DNA of 31,491 bases from contig CAZIKF010000049.1 in the NCBI GenBank assembly GCA_964539825.1, positions 1 to 31,491 on the forward strand, read 5' to 3'. The notes under the pieces were generated by a model that saw only the letters and a program-made list of their open reading frames with translations, did no database searches and was not told where the DNA came from. The stretch is from CAZIKF01 sp964539825. GTDB lineage: Bacteria > Muiribacteriota > UBA6191. The first letter of the stretch is position 1; each line of letters begins with the position of its first letter. This document shows positions 14,987 to 23,219 of the stretch, one piece after another. The position numbers were made by a program, and so were the translations under genes.

Positions 14987-16744
14987 ATGAAATGGGTTCC
15001 TCTATTTTTTCTTTGTTTTACTTCAATCTTCTGTTCCGACGGAAAGATTATTGTTTCCAATAACCTGAACTCTCATTCTCAAGTGGAAGTCCGGGGACTC
15101 ATCATTGATTTTCAAGATGAAGTCACCCAGGAGCAAATTGAGTCCTTTGAGAAAAAACGTGGCATTGATGTAGAACCCATTCCAGGCTTTTTTAAGGCTG
15201 AGCGGTGGACCATAGCAAGAAAGGTTGTGGATTTTAGGCATTGGATCCATAAATTAAAGAAGTCACCCCTGGTGGAGCATGTCGAGCCCAACTATGTAAT
15301 GAGTGTCTTTGAGGATAGTGGTTTTCGAAATCCTAACCCTGAGGATTTTAATGACCCTTATTATAAATTCCAGTGGCATATGGCTCAGATTGGTCTTTCA
15401 GAGGCATCTCGCTTTAGTACTGGTAAAGGCGCTGTTGTTGCTGTAATTGATACTGGAGTGGCTTTTGAAAAACACGGGGAATTTAATGTGGCCCGAGACC
15501 TTAATCAGGCTGAGTTTGTAGCTCCGTATAATTTCTTAGCAAATAATAAGCACGCTAACGATGATCATGGTCATGGTACCCATGTAGCTGGGACCATAGC
15601 TCAGTCCACCAATAATGAGCTGGGCGTGGTGGGCGTTGCTCCAGCGGCGAAAATTATGCCGCTAAAAGTACTGGATAAATCAGGAAGAGGAACTATTGAT
15701 GGGATTGCCCGCGCTATCAGGTATGCTGCTGACAAAGGTGCCCATGTAATCAATATGAGCCTTGGTGGTCCAATGCCTTCGCGGGCTTTGAGGAAAGCTC
15801 TTCAGTATGCGCATAAGAAGGGAGTTCTTTCCATTTGTGCTGCCGGAAACAGCGGTAGATCTGTAGGCTATCCCGCTAAATATCCTGAATGCGTTGCTGT
15901 TAGCGCAGTACAGTATGACGAAAAGATTACCTTCTATTCCTCCAGGGGGCCAGAAATTGAAATTGCCGCACCGGGAGGAAATGTTCAGGTCGATCAGAAT
16001 GGAGATGGGTATCCTGATGGGGTACTGCAAAACACAATTTACACTCAAAACCCGGGCAAAGATGACTATATGCTATTCATGGGGACTTCCATGGCAGCAC
16101 CCCATGTGGCAGGGGCCGCTGCTTTATTGGTTTCAGCAGGGGTGAGTCATGCCAATAAGATCCGTTCTATCCTAAAAGACTCTTCAAGAAAGAAAGGCAG
16201 TGCAAATGAATATGGTTCAGGTATTCTTGATGTGGGGAATGCTCTGAAGGCAGCTGTATTAGAACCCGGCTGGTTCCGTCTCATCTGTGCCTTTCTTCTC
16301 GGGGGACTTTTCTTACGCCGCAGGATCACTCAGTTTTTCCATCCACTCTCTTTAATTGGGCTGGGGATTTTTGGGGTTGGACTTTTTCCCCTGGCCTATC
16401 TCTTTCCGGTGGATAGCCTTAGCGGTTTGGTCTCTCGTCCCATACCCGAATGGGATCTTTTCTTGTTCGGGCCGGAGCAAGGAAACGCTATCTTTCGTTC
16501 TTCATTCTGGGTTTTGATCATGGCAGGTTTTTTCTTTCAGTATCGAAAGCTGCGTCCTTTTTTTCAAGGAGTAGGGTTTGGTCTTGGAGCTTATCTACTA
16601 GTAGGTGCTTTCTTTGCTCCAGTGGACCTGGCCTATGTGCCGGAACAGTTTTATGGTGAATTCTTTTGGTATATCGCGAATGCCTGGCTTGCGATTCTTA
16701 TTGGGCAGAACGTGAATAAGCCCGCAGACTTAAATCCGTCCTGA
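14987..16744 (+). CDS. Membrane-anchored subtilisin-family (S8) serine protease
   Basis: From ATG 14987, with GGGAGG 7 bases upstream, the protein has 585 residues. Domains in order: a signal peptide (KWVPLFFLCFTSIFC, Cys possibly lipidated); a propeptide-like region (about 35-105, ending EHVEPNYV); and a subtilisin catalytic domain with D155 in VAVIDTGVA, H196 in DDHGHGTHVAGT and S368 in GTSMAAPHVAG. All three catalytic residues are intact. After residue 425 come about four or five hydrophobic segments separated by short loops, which would hold the enzyme in the inner membrane with the protease outside the cytoplasm. This C-terminal membrane domain is unusual for the family. The substrate is unknown. 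Confidence 0.93.
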   Translation: MKWVPLFFLCFTSIFCSDGKIIVSNNLNSHSQVEVRGLIIDFQDEVTQEQIESFEKKRGIDVEPIPGFFKAERWTIARKVVDFRHWIHKLKKSPLVEHVEPNYVMSVFEDSGFRNPNPEDFNDPYYKFQWHMAQIGLSEASRFSTGKGAVVAVIDTGVAFEKHGEFNVARDLNQAEFVAPYNFLANNKHANDDHGHGTHVAGTIAQSTNNELGVVGVAPAAKIMPLKVLDKSGRGTIDGIARAIRYAADKGAHVINMSLGGPMPSRALRKALQYAHKKGVLSICAAGNSGRSVGYPAKYPECVAVSAVQYDEKITFYSSRGPEIEIAAPGGNVQVDQNGDGYPDGVLQNTIYTQNPGKDDYMLFMGTSMAAPHVAGAAALLVSAGVSHANKIRSILKDSSRKKGSANEYGSGILDVGNALKAAVLEPGWFRLICAFLLGGLFLRRRITQFFHPLSLIGLGIFGVGLFPLAYLFPVDSLSGLVSRPIPEWDLFLFGPEQGNAIFRSSFWVLIMAGFFFQYRKLRPFFQGVGFGLGAYLLVGAFFAPVDLAYVPEQFYGEFFWYIANAWLAILIGQNVNKPADLNPS

Positions 16745-16790
16745 AGATAGAGAGCCTGTCAGAACGATTTCGTCCTCAAGACTGATAGCC

Positions 16791-17279
16791 TCAAGGCTTC
16801 TTGTAAGCGCTTCCCTTTTTTTCCCTCCAGACTTTTTCGAGTCCAGCTATTGAATTGATCAAGTCGTCTAGCTCGTGGCAGATTTTCATATCCAGTATTT
16901 CCTCTGGTTTGGAGCCGTAATATCTGCTTAGCTCAAAGCCATATCCGTTAGAGTTTTCACGAATCGAGTGAATGATACCCAGCTGTCCGTGACTGACGAT
17001 TTCGATGTGGTCACGTGATGGAAGCCTCGTCTCATAGACAAAGGGTTCCATGATTTCGTCGAGCGCCATTTTGATCATTCCTTCGATCAGACACGCCTGG
17101 TAAAGTTCCACGCGCTCAACAAGGATCGGATCTTTTGCCTTTAGAAGAGACTCAAAATCTCCGAGGACAAAAATGTAGGCATACTTCTCTCTGACTTCAG
17201 GTTCAAACCGGTTCATCAGAGATTTGCCATGGTTTTTCCAGAGGTGATATCGTAGACCTAGGTTTTTTTCTAAATTCAT
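16791..17279 (-). CDS. Hypothetical cytoplasmic protein
   Basis: I do not recognise this 162-residue protein. It has no signal peptide or membrane segment. The composition is that of a soluble alpha/beta protein: a helical N-terminal half (YAYIFVLGDFESLLKAKDP, VERVELYQACLIEGMIKMAL) and a strand-rich middle (HIEIVSHGQLGIIHSIREN), ending in a Lys-rich tail. It points away from plsC, from which it is separated by 68 bases. Its 3' end faces the subtilisin gene. Confidence 0.65.
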   Translation of the reverse strand: MNLEKNLGLRYHLWKNHGKSLMNRFEPEVREKYAYIFVLGDFESLLKAKDPILVERVELYQACLIEGMIKMALDEIMEPFVYETRLPSRDHIEIVSHGQLGIIHSIRENSNGYGFELSRYYGSKPEEILDMKICHELDDLINSIAGLEKVWREKKGSAYKKP

Positions 17280-17347
17280 GAATACTCCGCAGCTTTCAAT
17301 TTTCGTAGTTTATCCTCTAATCTCTCGATTGAGAACCATATCTCCAG

Positions 17348-18019
17348 ATGAGTGAGAATATCCAAAAGCCGCGAACTCATAGCATCTATACCATTCATCA
17401 TGTCCTGGGGCGTGTCGCAGGTCGGTTGATCTGCTCACTAGCCCTTACTGATCCCAAGGTATTTGGTGCAGAGAATCTCAATGAACTTCCAAGGCCCTAT
17501 CTGGTGGTTATGAACCATTGCTCAAGTTGGGATCCGGTTTTAATCTGGGGATATTATCCGGACACTTTGAATTTTATGACAAAAATAGAGCTGCATAGAA
17601 TTCCCTGGTTTAGTCCCATGAGTGAACTGGCGGGTAATATTCCGGTCAATCGCGACATTCTTGATTTTGGTGCTTTGAAGCATTCCCTAAAACATCTTAA
17701 AGCTGGTTTAAACCTGGGTGTATTCGCGGAAGGTTCGCGCTCTATTGATGGTCTAGTCCAACCTTTTAAGCAAGGTGTGATTTCTTTGGCCTGCAAAGCT
17801 CGGGTTCCAATTGTTCCAGTCTATCTCCATGGTACCTTTGAGGTTTGTTCTAAAGACAAACTTTTCCCCAAAGCCTGTCAAACCTCGATTCATATTCTTC
17901 CTCCAAGGTTGAAAACCATAGAGGGAAACCTGGAAAGAGAAGAGCTTGAAAAGCTCACCCTGGAGATTCAGAAAGCCATTAGTGAAAAGCAGCAGGAAAT
18001 CATGGGGTTGAGGAAATAG
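17348..18019 (+). CDS. plsC: 1-acyl-sn-glycerol-3-phosphate acyltransferase family protein
   Basis: A 223-residue PlsC-like acyltransferase. This family adds the second acyl chain to lysophosphatidate to make phosphatidate, the precursor of membrane phospholipids. Block I is NHCSSWDP, the HX4D catalytic pair being H57 and D62. The later blocks are visible as GNIPVNRD (block II), FAEGSRS (block III, glycerophosphate contact) and VPIVPVYLHGT (block IV). Related acyltransferases share these blocks, so the exact acceptor is inferred. It stands alone between two minus-strand genes. Confidence 0.9.
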   Translation: MSENIQKPRTHSIYTIHHVLGRVAGRLICSLALTDPKVFGAENLNELPRPYLVVMNHCSSWDPVLIWGYYPDTLNFMTKIELHRIPWFSPMSELAGNIPVNRDILDFGALKHSLKHLKAGLNLGVFAEGSRSIDGLVQPFKQGVISLACKARVPIVPVYLHGTFEVCSKDKLFPKACQTSIHILPPRLKTIEGNLEREELEKLTLEIQKAISEKQQEIMGLRK

Positions 18020-18063
18020 GAAGTGAAGGGGAAGTAGAATTGATTGGAAATTTTTTTGTTTCT

Positions 18064-18771
18064 CTAATCAGTGCTCGCACCGCCGCCGGCTTTTCTCTTA
18101 TAGAACAGATATAGTCTTCTATGGTGGGCATCTTGTTCTTTGAGCTTGGTGATTTCATCTCTTAGGGTCTGAGTCTCTTCCTTGGCCTTTCTGGCCTCCT
18201 CAGCCAGAGTTTGTTTTTCCTTTTCCAGCCCTTCAATTTTCTCATTTAGACCCTCTAGCTGTTTTTGGTACTTGGTTTCAATGTCCCGTGTGACATTTGT
18301 CTTGATTCGGTCCAGGTCGGCTACTTCCTGATTTTCCTGAACCCGTCTTTGTTCCTGGGCTTGCTGAGTTCCACGAATAATTTGTTCCAGACGAAGAATT
18401 TCCTTATCGGCTTCTAAAGCTTCCTCTGTTTTGGGAGCGAGATGAACCACCTTTTGATAATACTCAATTGCCTCGCGGTAATCTGCCTTCATGGTTGCTA
18501 TGGACGCTAACCACATCAATGAATTGATATCTCCAGGATTATCACGCAAATATCGTTGGAAATACTTGGTTCCATTGGGCAATAGCCCCTCATCCTTAAG
18601 CCCCAGAATTCCCTGGTCCACGTTATAAGCTTCGATGAACTTTGACAGGGCGGAGGGATAATCACCAAGAGCGTTAAATTCCAGTGCTTTCTTTAGGAGA
18701 AGCTGTGCCTCTTTGGCAACTTCCGAATGGATTGGTGAAAGGATGAGCATGAATAAGAAAAGCTTTTTCAT
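18064..18771 (-). CDS. Secreted TPR and coiled-coil protein
   Basis: A 235-residue exported protein. MKKLFLFMLILSPIHS is a signal peptide, probably cut after Ser16. Residues about 18-110 contain tetratricopeptide-like helix pairs (AKEAQLLLKKALEFNALGDY, INSLMWLASIATMKADYREA, IEYYQKVVHLAPKTEEALEA). The rest, to about residue 215, is a charged heptad-patterned coiled coil. It is likely a periplasmic scaffold, with no enzymatic motif. It is divergently oriented to the neuB-like gene, and the 232-base gap between them contains the putative promoter and the short family 1 repeat piece. Confidence 0.75.
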   Translation of the reverse strand: MKKLFLFMLILSPIHSEVAKEAQLLLKKALEFNALGDYPSALSKFIEAYNVDQGILGLKDEGLLPNGTKYFQRYLRDNPGDINSLMWLASIATMKADYREAIEYYQKVVHLAPKTEEALEADKEILRLEQIIRGTQQAQEQRRVQENQEVADLDRIKTNVTRDIETKYQKQLEGLNEKIEGLEKEKQTLAEEARKAKEETQTLRDEITKLKEQDAHHRRLYLFYKRKAGGGASTD

Positions 18772-18922
18772 AATTGTTTCTCCCCGTACTTTATTTTTGT
18801 CGGAATGATCACGCTTTGCTTAAAGCGAAAGTCGAATTGCCCCGCCGTTGTAGGATTATTCTCCAGATGGTCAGCTTTCTACTGAGTCATGGAATTGGTT
18901 GGCTGCGAATTGGATGCCAGTT

Positions 18923-18953
18923 CGGACAAAAATCTTCACTTTGAGTATATAAT
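18923..18953 (+). promoter_or_regulatory. Promoter candidate for the neuB-like gene
   Basis: TATAAT at 18948-18953 is a perfect -10 box. A weak -35 candidate CGGACA lies at 18923-18928 with a long 19-base spacer. The predicted transcript start (about 18960) falls a few bases before the conserved 20-mer at 18964-18983, so the transcript would begin with the family 1 sequence. Confidence 0.4.
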
Positions 18954-18963
18954 GTCTTTCTTC

Positions 18964-18983
18964 TATACCGAAAAGCAAACGGT
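18964..18983 (+). repeat. Short 5' piece of family 1 repeat (copy C)
   Basis: TATACCGAAAAGCAAACGGT is identical to 3750-3769 over 20 bases, and to 1208-1225 over the last 18. It forms the first hairpin (ACCG/CGGT, loop AAAAGCAAA). The later hairpins of copies A and B are absent; instead a ribosome-binding site (AAAGGA) and the neuB-like ATG at 19004 follow directly. The shared piece may be the functional core or a truncation remnant. Confidence 0.6.
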
Positions 18984-19003
18984 TTTCAAAAGGACGGTTA
19001 AGA

Positions 19004-20023
19004 ATGAGAAATGTAACCATTGGAGCTCATTCCTTCTTAAATCCAAAAGAGCCTTATATCTTGGCTGAAATTGGTTTGAACCATAATGGGAATTTAGACC
19101 TGGCACTACGCTCTATTGATGCCGCCAAAGAAGCCGGAGCCCAGGGTGTAAAATTTCAAAGTTACTTCGCGGAAGAATTTCTCCACTCCTCCCAGGAGGC
19201 GGCTTTGGAGGTTTTTCGCAAATGTGAATTGAGCCCGGACGAGTTTGGAAAATTGGGAGATCATTGTAGACAAGTTGGAATTGACTTCATCTCGACTCCC
19301 TTGAGCTTTTCGTATGTAAGTATTCTCGATCAGCTAGGTGTTGATGCTATAAAAATCGCTTCTGGAGACATGAACTACTTCGACATGATTGAGGCTGCGA
19401 CTGCAACAAAGCGTACTCTTATCATTTCCACCGGAATGGGGATGCTCTCTGAGATAGATCATCTGATGTCACAGAATTTTCTTGTAGATTATCCCCTGGT
19501 GTTGCTCCACTGTATTTCCAATTATCCTCCCAGGCTGGAAGATATTCACCTGAGATTTGTGCATACACTTTCAAATTTATATCCCGTCCCCATCGGCCTT
19601 TCCGATCATAGTGTAGGGAATGCGGTCCCCCTGGGGGCTATTGCCCTGGGAGCGTTATTCATCGAAAAACACTTCACACTGGATTGTGAGCTGGAAGGCC
19701 CGGATCATAAAATGTCCATCATGCCGGACGGGCTTAAGGAATTGGTGAAGGGGTGTCAGGATGTATTTCATGCACTGGGAGAATGGAAAAAACCGGTGAT
19801 TCAGGATGAAGTGCCCGTCAAGAACATAGCCCGAAGGGGACTGTATCTCGATGAAGGAGTTAGCCCTGGTGATTTGCTCACGAATGAGAATGCCAGGTTT
19901 TTAAGACCTCCTAATGGGATAAATCCTGAAGAAGTTCGACTCCTAAAAGGATCATGGAAGTTAACTCAGGAACAAGAGGCCGAACTTTTGCGCTCTCACC
20001 TGGAGAAGTCCGAGAACTCCTGA
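19004..20023 (+). CDS. neuB: N-acetylneuraminate synthase family protein (NeuB/SpsE type)
   Basis: A 339-residue synthase of the sialic-acid synthase family, which condenses phosphoenolpyruvate with an N-acyl hexosamine to make a nine-carbon sugar acid. The TIM-barrel domain shows YILAEIGLNHNGNLDLA, GVKFQSY, FISTPLS, DAIKIASGDM, LIISTGM, GLSDHSVG and EKHFTLD. A C-terminal SAF/antifreeze-like domain (about residues 275-335) is present, as in full-length members. The sugar could be sialic, legionaminic or pseudaminic acid, or the SpsE substrate; no other sugar-acid pathway gene is adjacent. The lptF-like gene begins 7 bases after the stop. Confidence 0.92.
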   Translation: MRNVTIGAHSFLNPKEPYILAEIGLNHNGNLDLALRSIDAAKEAGAQGVKFQSYFAEEFLHSSQEAALEVFRKCELSPDEFGKLGDHCRQVGIDFISTPLSFSYVSILDQLGVDAIKIASGDMNYFDMIEAATATKRTLIISTGMGMLSEIDHLMSQNFLVDYPLVLLHCISNYPPRLEDIHLRFVHTLSNLYPVPIGLSDHSVGNAVPLGAIALGALFIEKHFTLDCELEGPDHKMSIMPDGLKELVKGCQDVFHALGEWKKPVIQDEVPVKNIARRGLYLDEGVSPGDLLTNENARFLRPPNGINPEEVRLLKGSWKLTQEQEAELLRSHLEKSENS

Positions 20024-20030
20024 GCTATCC

Positions 20031-21113
20031 GTGAAAATCCTATATCGCTACATTTTTTGGCGCCTTTGGGGACCTTTCCTCTTTGGACTCCTTGGAACGA
20101 CTCTGATTATTGCCCTCGATCCTATGCAGAAGGCTATGGATTTTCTGTTCAAGAATAAAATTGATGGCGCGGTCGTTTTTGAATGGTTCCTATGTTCCTT
20201 ACCCAAGGATATGCTCTTCATCTTCCCAACCGCCTCCTTGCTAGCAGGCCTACTGGTCTACAATACCTTTTCGAGGAACTCGGAACTGGTCGCAATGTTC
20301 GCTGGTGGAGTCAGTTTTTTTTCAACACTGAGACCTACCTTACTCTTTTCCCTGATTGTATTTTTAATTGTTTTAGCGGTGCAGGATCTCGTGATTCCAC
20401 CGGCACTGAAACGCAGAGGTGAAATCTTCACAGAGCACATCAAGCGAGCCCAAAAACCCACCTATCGTCGCAATGTGGTTCTTCGAATCTCAAAAGACCG
20501 TCTTCTTTGTATTGGGAAAATTGAGCTCAATACCAAAACATTGAAGGACCTGGTGATTTATGAGCCAGAAGGAAGAATGATTTCGGCCCTGAGCGCATCG
20601 CTGAACGAATCAGGGGGATGGGTTTTACGGAACCTATGGGTATCCACATGGAAGGAAGCCCTGGTTGATGGTGTCTCCAGGGTTAATGATTCCAGAGAGA
20701 TGATGGAGTATGAACTGGACTTAACTTCGCGGGATATGGAGCGTTATGAGAAGAAAAAACCTGCTGAAGTGGGGTATGTAGAACTTCTCGATTTGATTCG
20801 ATATCACGAGAGCAGGGGAGTTATTTCTACGGTTCCCTTATGGGTAGATTTTTATTCCAAGACTGCTTTTCCCTTCGCGATTTTCATTTTTACTCTACTA
20901 GGAGCAGCACTTGGACAAGCCTCTCCCAGGGGAGGAGGTTTTTTAGGTTTTGGAATTAGTCTTACTCTCTCCTTCTTTTACTTCATCATCATGGGCTTTT
21001 GTGCGCCAATGGGAAAGAATGAAATTCTCTCCCCATTTCTAGCCGGCTGGACTCAGAACCTGGTATTTCTCGGTTTGACTCTTTGGGTGATTTTTCGTGC
21101 TCATAACCGGTGA
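20031..21113 (+). CDS. LptF/LptG (YjgP/YjgQ) family permease
   Basis: A 360-residue membrane protein with a GTG start. Transmembrane segments sit near residues 14-32, 55-78 and 100-120, and three more form the C-terminal 80 residues. A roughly 150-residue soluble part lies between, in line with the periplasmic beta-jellyroll of LptF/LptG. RYIFWRLWGPFLFGLLGTT and the cytoplasmic loop ELVAMFAGGVSFFSTLRP are family-like. These permeases extract lipopolysaccharide from the inner membrane together with the ATPase LptB, so this supports an LPS-like outer membrane. LptF versus LptG cannot be settled by eye. Confidence 0.85.
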   Translation: MKILYRYIFWRLWGPFLFGLLGTTLIIALDPMQKAMDFLFKNKIDGAVVFEWFLCSLPKDMLFIFPTASLLAGLLVYNTFSRNSELVAMFAGGVSFFSTLRPTLLFSLIVFLIVLAVQDLVIPPALKRRGEIFTEHIKRAQKPTYRRNVVLRISKDRLLCIGKIELNTKTLKDLVIYEPEGRMISALSASLNESGGWVLRNLWVSTWKEALVDGVSRVNDSREMMEYELDLTSRDMERYEKKKPAEVGYVELLDLIRYHESRGVISTVPLWVDFYSKTAFPFAIFIFTLLGAALGQASPRGGGFLGFGISLTLSFFYFIIMGFCAPMGKNEILSPFLAGWTQNLVFLGLTLWVIFRAHNR

Positions 21114-21254
21114 AATCCTTGCACCTGATCCGAGATCATTGTGGTAACATGAACTCTCTGAAGGCATTCATAATAGGCTTGTTTAACTCTTTTTGTAGCG
21201 AAAAGTCCGGTAGAGAAAAGTAAGGAATAGTTCAAAAGTATTGATCGAAAGCAT

Positions 21255-23150
21255 ATGTCACCGGCCTTAGTTCTGTTTTTACGGGTAGTAGTAGTGGGCA
21301 TTGTTGCCTTCGTTGGAGCATTAGGCTCCGGATATGGTTATTATTCTCTGGGCGTGGAAGATTGGGAGTTCATTGAACCCGAAGATGTGGCCGGAAACGT
21401 AAACATTGGGTTGATGATAGCCTCCATTGGAGCAGCCTCCCTTGCCGGAATTGTTTCCTGGATTTTCGACTTTATCATTAAAAAAGGAGAAGAACCCAAG
21501 GCGGGCGAGAAATCCATCGATCAGATCAAGGAAGATCTCAGTCGAAAAATGAAGGAAACTCAAAAGCTTTCCGGTCAATTGGAAGAGTCAAAGAATAGGG
21601 TTCTCTCCCTTTCCTCACTCATGGTTTCACTGTCCAATATGGCCAAGGTTGTGGGATCTACCCTTGATCCCCACAAGGTTATCGAGATCACGATGGAAAA
21701 CGTGATTCGTAATATGCATGCAACTAAAGCCTCACTCATACTAATCGCGCCAGAAACCAATGAAATGGAATTAGCGGCTCACCATGGTTGGGATGCCGCT
21801 GAGGTTCAAGCGTTTTCCGCAAAGATGGGCGAAGGAATTGTAGGATATTGCGCTGAAAAGAATATCGTTGTCGATGACGAATCCCTCAAGTCCAACCCCG
21901 ACCTCTCCCAGATTGCCAAATTCACCAGTCAGAAAACTCATATTTGTGCTCCTCTTTCCACTACAGAAAGCATGATTGGTGTTCTAAATATTGAGGCTGT
22001 CGAGAAGAAAAAGTCAGAAAATAGGGGCGAGGAAATGAGGCTGGTTACTATTCTTACTTCTCTGGCTGGAATGGCGATTCAAAATGCTGCCTTGTTCAAT
22101 AAGACACAGGAGTGGGCAACGATCGATGCTCTTACAGGTCTGAATAATCGTCGATCCATGCTGGACTTCTTTGAAAATGAAATGGAACGGGCAGATCGGG
22201 AGGGAACCTCGGTAACCTTCTTTATGAGTGATATTGACCACTTCAAGGGTTTCAACGATACCTATGGCCATGCTATCGGGGACTTTGTCCTCGCGGGAGT
22301 TGCCCAGGAGTATAAAACGGTCTGCAGAGATGGTGATTTAGCCGGACGCTATGGCGGTGAGGAGTTTGGACAAATCCTGCCCGCGACTCAGAAAGCGGAC
22401 GCCAGGGCAATTGCTGAAAAGCTTCGCAAGAATATTGAATCCAAGAAATTTGAAACCGAGGCTGGAAAGCTAAGTGTCACACTATCTGTTGGAGTAGCGT
22501 CTTATCCTGAGGATGGAAAGACTCTCCATGAGGTCATGACGGCAGCCGACGATATGCTTTACGTTTGTAAAGAGTCGGGAAGAAACATGGTATGTGTTCG
22601 AGGTGTCGATAAAATCAATGAGAAGGTAGCACTAAAAATTGCCCTCGATAAGGCCAAAAACATCGATCCTGACAAAGTCCCCGAACTTGAAGCGAAGCTC
22701 GCGGCAATCGTCGCGGCAGAATCCGGAACCACACCTGTCCAGGCCGCTCCGGTTCAGGCACCACCTGCTCAGGTTCAACCTGCTCGGGCTCCTATGCAGC
22801 AGCAAGCACAGCAAAGACCGGCTCAAGCCCCCAGGCCCCAGGGTGCCAGACCCACTGGTCCTCCACGCCCACCAGGTCCGAGGCCAGCACAGCAGGGAAG
22901 ACCCGCACCTGCCGGAGCTCCTCCCAGGGGTGCCGGACCTAGACCTCCAGCCCCTCAACCACCCGGAGCCAGACCGGGTCCAAGACCTCCGGGACCTCCC
23001 GGGCAGAGACCGGCACCTCCACGTCCTCCAGGAGCAGGCCCTAGACCTCAGCCTCCACGAGCGGGTGCTAATCCAGGGCAACGTCCTGCGGGACCGAGAC
23101 CACCCGGAGCACCCAGGCCCCCCGCTCCGCCAAATAAGCCTTCTTCGTAA
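21255..23150 (+). CDS. GAF-GGDEF diguanylate cyclase with proline-rich tail
   Basis: A 631-residue signalling enzyme that makes cyclic di-GMP from two GTP. Two transmembrane segments (about 5-30 and 50-72) are followed by a coiled coil (about 85-125), a GAF sensor domain (about 125-275) and a GGDEF domain starting at DALTGLNNRRSM. The active site GGEEF is at residues 367-371, and the inhibitory I-site RDGD is at 358-361, five residues before it, so an active, product-inhibited cyclase is expected. From about residue 488 to the end, the protein is a low-complexity tail of Pro, Ala, Gly, Arg and Gln. The ligand of the GAF domain is unknown. Confidence 0.93.
   Translation: MSPALVLFLRVVVVGIVAFVGALGSGYGYYSLGVEDWEFIEPEDVAGNVNIGLMIASIGAASLAGIVSWIFDFIIKKGEEPKAGEKSIDQIKEDLSRKMKETQKLSGQLEESKNRVLSLSSLMVSLSNMAKVVGSTLDPHKVIEITMENVIRNMHATKASLILIAPETNEMELAAHHGWDAAEVQAFSAKMGEGIVGYCAEKNIVVDDESLKSNPDLSQIAKFTSQKTHICAPLSTTESMIGVLNIEAVEKKKSENRGEEMRLVTILTSLAGMAIQNAALFNKTQEWATIDALTGLNNRRSMLDFFENEMERADREGTSVTFFMSDIDHFKGFNDTYGHAIGDFVLAGVAQEYKTVCRDGDLAGRYGGEEFGQILPATQKADARAIAEKLRKNIESKKFETEAGKLSVTLSVGVASYPEDGKTLHEVMTAADDMLYVCKESGRNMVCVRGVDKINEKVALKIALDKAKNIDPDKVPELEAKLAAIVAAESGTTPVQAAPVQAPPAQVQPARAPMQQQAQQRPAQAPRPQGARPTGPPRPPGPRPAQQGRPAPAGAPPRGAGPRPPAPQPPGARPGPRPPGPPGQRPAPPRPPGAGPRPQPPRAGANPGQRPAGPRPPGAPRPPAPPNKPSS
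22718..23147 (+). repeat. Low-complexity DNA encoding the proline-rich tail
   Basis: About 430 bases of C-rich, internally repetitive sequence built from short variants of CCNGGNCC and CCACCNG units. They encode PRPPGPRP-like and GARPTGPP-like runs. Base composition differs clearly from the flanking coding DNA, and long open frames appear on both strands for that reason alone. Such tracts tend to expand and contract by slippage. Confidence 0.7.
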
Positions 23151-23219
23151 TTCCTTACCTGCGATCGGTTCATCCCTCAGGGATCACCCCATAGGGTTCG
23201 ATGAGTACCTTGAACCTTT

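Noticed and set aside
18019..18064. Rho-independent terminator between plsC and the TPR gene
   Set aside because: TGATT and AATCA flank a T-rich run, but the stem is short, A/T-only apart from one pair, and the U-tract is inside the loop.
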